The notes beneath the pieces are model-generated. The model saw nothing but the letters and a program-made list of their open reading frames with translations, was not told the DNA's origin and searched no databases. From Thermodesulfobacteriales bacterium (lineage in GTDB: Bacteria > Desulfobacterota_D > UBA1144 > Nemesobacterales > UBA2774), in assembly GCA_004525335.1 (NCBI GenBank), contig SPCL01000117.1:1-6443 (forward strand): a DNA stretch of 6,443 nt, given 5' to 3'. Shown piece after piece: positions 5,125 to 6,443 of this stretch. Both the position numbers and the translations under genes were made by a program. The stretch's first letter is position 1, and each line of letters opens with the position of its first letter.

Positions 5125-5155
5125 TAGCTGAGGAGCATCTCATGCTCCTCAGCTA
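5125..5155. terminator. Perfect 14-bp hairpin between plus-strand remnant and moeB-like gene
   Basis: TAGCTGAGGAGCAT pairs perfectly with ATGCTCCTCAGCTA across a 3-nt CTC loop. It begins 10 nt past the stop of the minus-strand adenylyltransferase gene, so it probably ends that message, though the minus side lacks a T-run. On the plus strand it is followed by TTTAGTTGTTTT, so it fits better as a terminator for plus-strand transcripts or as a bidirectional one. Confidence 0.65.
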
Positions 5156-5165
5156 TTTAGTTGTT

Positions 5166-6335
5166 TTAATATCTAGGCATGTCGGGATCAAATTTTTCTG
5201 CCCAGGCGTCTATTCCACCTTCCAGATTCTTTACGTTCTTAAATCCCTTGTCTTTTAAAAACTTTGTGGCTCTCATGCTTCTTCCGCCATGATGGCAATG
5301 CACAACAATCTCGTCGTCTTGGTTCAGTTCGTCAAGCCTGTCGGCAATCTCGCCAAGTGGAATAAGTACTGAGCCTTCAATGTTGCATATGTCGTATTCG
5401 TGGTATTCCCTAACATCCAGTACAACCACATCGTTTCCGTTATCGAGCATTTCTTTAAACTGATCGATATCAATTTCCATTACATCTTCGTCAGACTCAT
5501 CTCTCTTGGTTGTTTCTTCGAGCCCTAATTCTCCGCGTCCTATTCCGCAGAACTCTTCATAATCAATAAGTTTTTTGATGGTTGCGTTCTCTCCGCATAT
5601 AGGGCAGTTAGGATCTTTCCTGAGCTTCATTTCTCTTGGCTGCATCTCTAATACATCTAAGAATAAAAGGCGTCCAATAAGTGGATTTCCCTTTTCTAAT
5701 ATTAGCTTTACAGCTTCAGCGGCCTGAAGTGTTCCAATAATTCCAGGAAGAATTCCAAGCACTCCGCCCTCGGCGCAGCTTGGTACCAATCCCGGAGGAG
5801 GCGGCTCTGGATAAAGACATCTGTAGCAAGGCCCTTTCTTCGCATCGAACACGCTTACCTGGCCTTCAAATCTAAAAATGCTTCCGTATACATTTGGCTT
5901 ACCCAAGAGTACGCATGAATCGTTTACTAAATATCTCGTCGCAAAGTTGTCAGTTCCGTCAACTATAATGTCGTAGTCTTTAATTATTTTCATCGCGTTT
6001 TCGGAAGTTAGCATTTCGTTATATGTAGTGACTTTAATATCCGAGTTGAGTTCAAGCAGCCTCTTCTTTGCCGAGTCTACTTTTAACTCACCTATAGTCT
6101 TTTCGCTATGGATTATCTGTCTTTGCAAGTTGCTGAAATCAACAACGTCAAAATCCAGTATGCCGAGATGACCGACCCCTGCTGCTGCCAGATAAAGCGC
6201 AAGCGGCGAACCAAGCCCGCCTGCTCCTATGCAGAGCACGCTTGAGTTAATCAACTTTTCTTGTCCTTCAACACCCACTTCAGGCATTATTAAATGTCTG
6301 CTGTAGCGTTTTACTTGTTCGTTTGTGAGGCCCAT
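5166..6335 (-). CDS. moeB: MoeB/ThiF-type adenylyltransferase with C-terminal rhodanese domain
   Basis: A 389-aa cytoplasmic E1-like enzyme. Members adenylate the C-terminal Gly-Gly of a small ubiquitin-like sulfur carrier (MoaD, ThiS or a relative), and the rhodanese domain supplies persulfide sulfur so that a thiocarboxylate forms for molybdopterin, thiamin or cysteine synthesis. Residues about 1-250 are the ThiF/MoeB domain: YSRHLIMPEVG (11-21), ATP loop GAGGLGS (37-43), DFDVVDFSNLQRQ (61-73), DGTDNFATR (126-134) and zinc-binding Cys170-x2-Cys173 with Cys244-x2-Cys247; Cys187 sits in PSCAEGG. A hydrophilic linker follows (about 265-285), then the rhodanese domain (286-389) with LDVREYHEY and active loop Cys347-HHGGRS. 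All key residues are present and length is normal for the MoeB-rhodanese class. GGGAAGGT lies 5 nt before the ATG. No sulfur carrier or molybdenum gene is visible nearby, so which pathway it serves is open; the symbol is family-level. Confidence 0.9.
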   Translation of the reverse strand: MGLTNEQVKRYSRHLIMPEVGVEGQEKLINSSVLCIGAGGLGSPLALYLAAAGVGHLGILDFDVVDFSNLQRQIIHSEKTIGELKVDSAKKRLLELNSDIKVTTYNEMLTSENAMKIIKDYDIIVDGTDNFATRYLVNDSCVLLGKPNVYGSIFRFEGQVSVFDAKKGPCYRCLYPEPPPPGLVPSCAEGGVLGILPGIIGTLQAAEAVKLILEKGNPLIGRLLFLDVLEMQPREMKLRKDPNCPICGENATIKKLIDYEEFCGIGRGELGLEETTKRDESDEDVMEIDIDQFKEMLDNGNDVVVLDVREYHEYDICNIEGSVLIPLGEIADRLDELNQDDEIVVHCHHGGRSMRATKFLKDKGFKNVKNLEGGIDAWAEKFDPDMPRY

Positions 6336-6406
6336 ATGTTACCTTCCCATTTTATTTTAGTATCTAAGGCTAATTAATTTATACCGAAATCATATATTTT
6401 CAACCG

Positions 6407-6427
6407 TGAAAACTAAATCGGTTTTCA
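6407..6427. promoter_or_regulatory. 21-bp dyad upstream of the moeB-like gene, possible operator
   Basis: TGAAAAC-N7-GTTTTCA is a perfect 7-bp inverted repeat about 72-92 nt before the start codon. Between it and the gene the minus strand has TTGAAA (6398-6403) and TATAAA (6378-6383), but only 14 nt apart, so the promoter itself is not well defined. A dyad of this size and position suits a dimeric regulator; which one is unknown. Confidence 0.35.
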
Positions 6428-6443
6428 TATGTACATTCGTTTA

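Noticed and set aside
4801..5165. Hidden gene behind AAAGGAG near 5083
   Set aside because: Candidate starts after it (TTG, GTG) reach stops within one to six codons.

Overview
The window looks like chromosome from an AT-rich (by eye about 40% GC) Gram-negative-type bacterium. A lipoprotein with a classic lipobox, a Sec-type secreted peptide, a LuxR/NarL-type regulator and strong AGGAGG-like ribosome binding sites all point to Bacteria with an outer membrane. The lineage cannot be fixed from this sequence. There are no rRNA or tRNA genes, no CRISPR array and no insertion sequence.

Layout. 97-627 (-): AhpD/carboxymuconolactone decarboxylase-like peroxidase-related protein. 628-942: intergenic, holding that gene's promoter and a well-formed promoter for the next gene. 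943-1188 (+): an 81-aa lipoprotein whose only workable start, a GTG, lies 8 nt after a TATAAT box, so its mRNA is probably leaderless. 1411-2061 (+): an orphan LuxR-type response regulator with a degenerate receiver domain. 2184-4103 (+): the centrepiece, a 639-aa fusion of a SAM-dependent methyltransferase with a D-Ala-D-Ala-ligase-type ATP-grasp domain. 4125-4301 (+): a 58-aa CxxC/CxxC zinc-ribbon mini-protein 21 nt behind it. 4302-4621: non-coding and rich in hairpins, including a T-tailed terminator. 4622-4777 (-): a 51-aa secreted acidic Pro/Glu peptide with an excellent Shine-Dalgarno but GTA where the start codon should be. 4778-5165: non-coding, holding a degenerate echo of the lipoprotein's C-terminus and a perfect 14-bp hairpin. 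5166-6335 (-): a MoeB/ThiF-type adenylyltransferase fused to a rhodanese domain.

How they may work together. The regulator, the methyltransferase-ligase and the zinc-ribbon protein run in the same direction. A dyad lies just upstream of the fusion gene's promoter, so the regulator may control it (inference). The fusion suggests one polypeptide that both methylates and ligates a small carboxylate/amine or peptide substrate. Whether the small neighbouring peptides are substrates, partners or bystanders cannot be told from sequence. The two flanking enzymes, a peroxidase-like protein and a sulfur-carrier-activating E1, look like ordinary housekeeping or stress genes. The core from about 900 to 5160 is the accessory part and holds nearly all the oddities.
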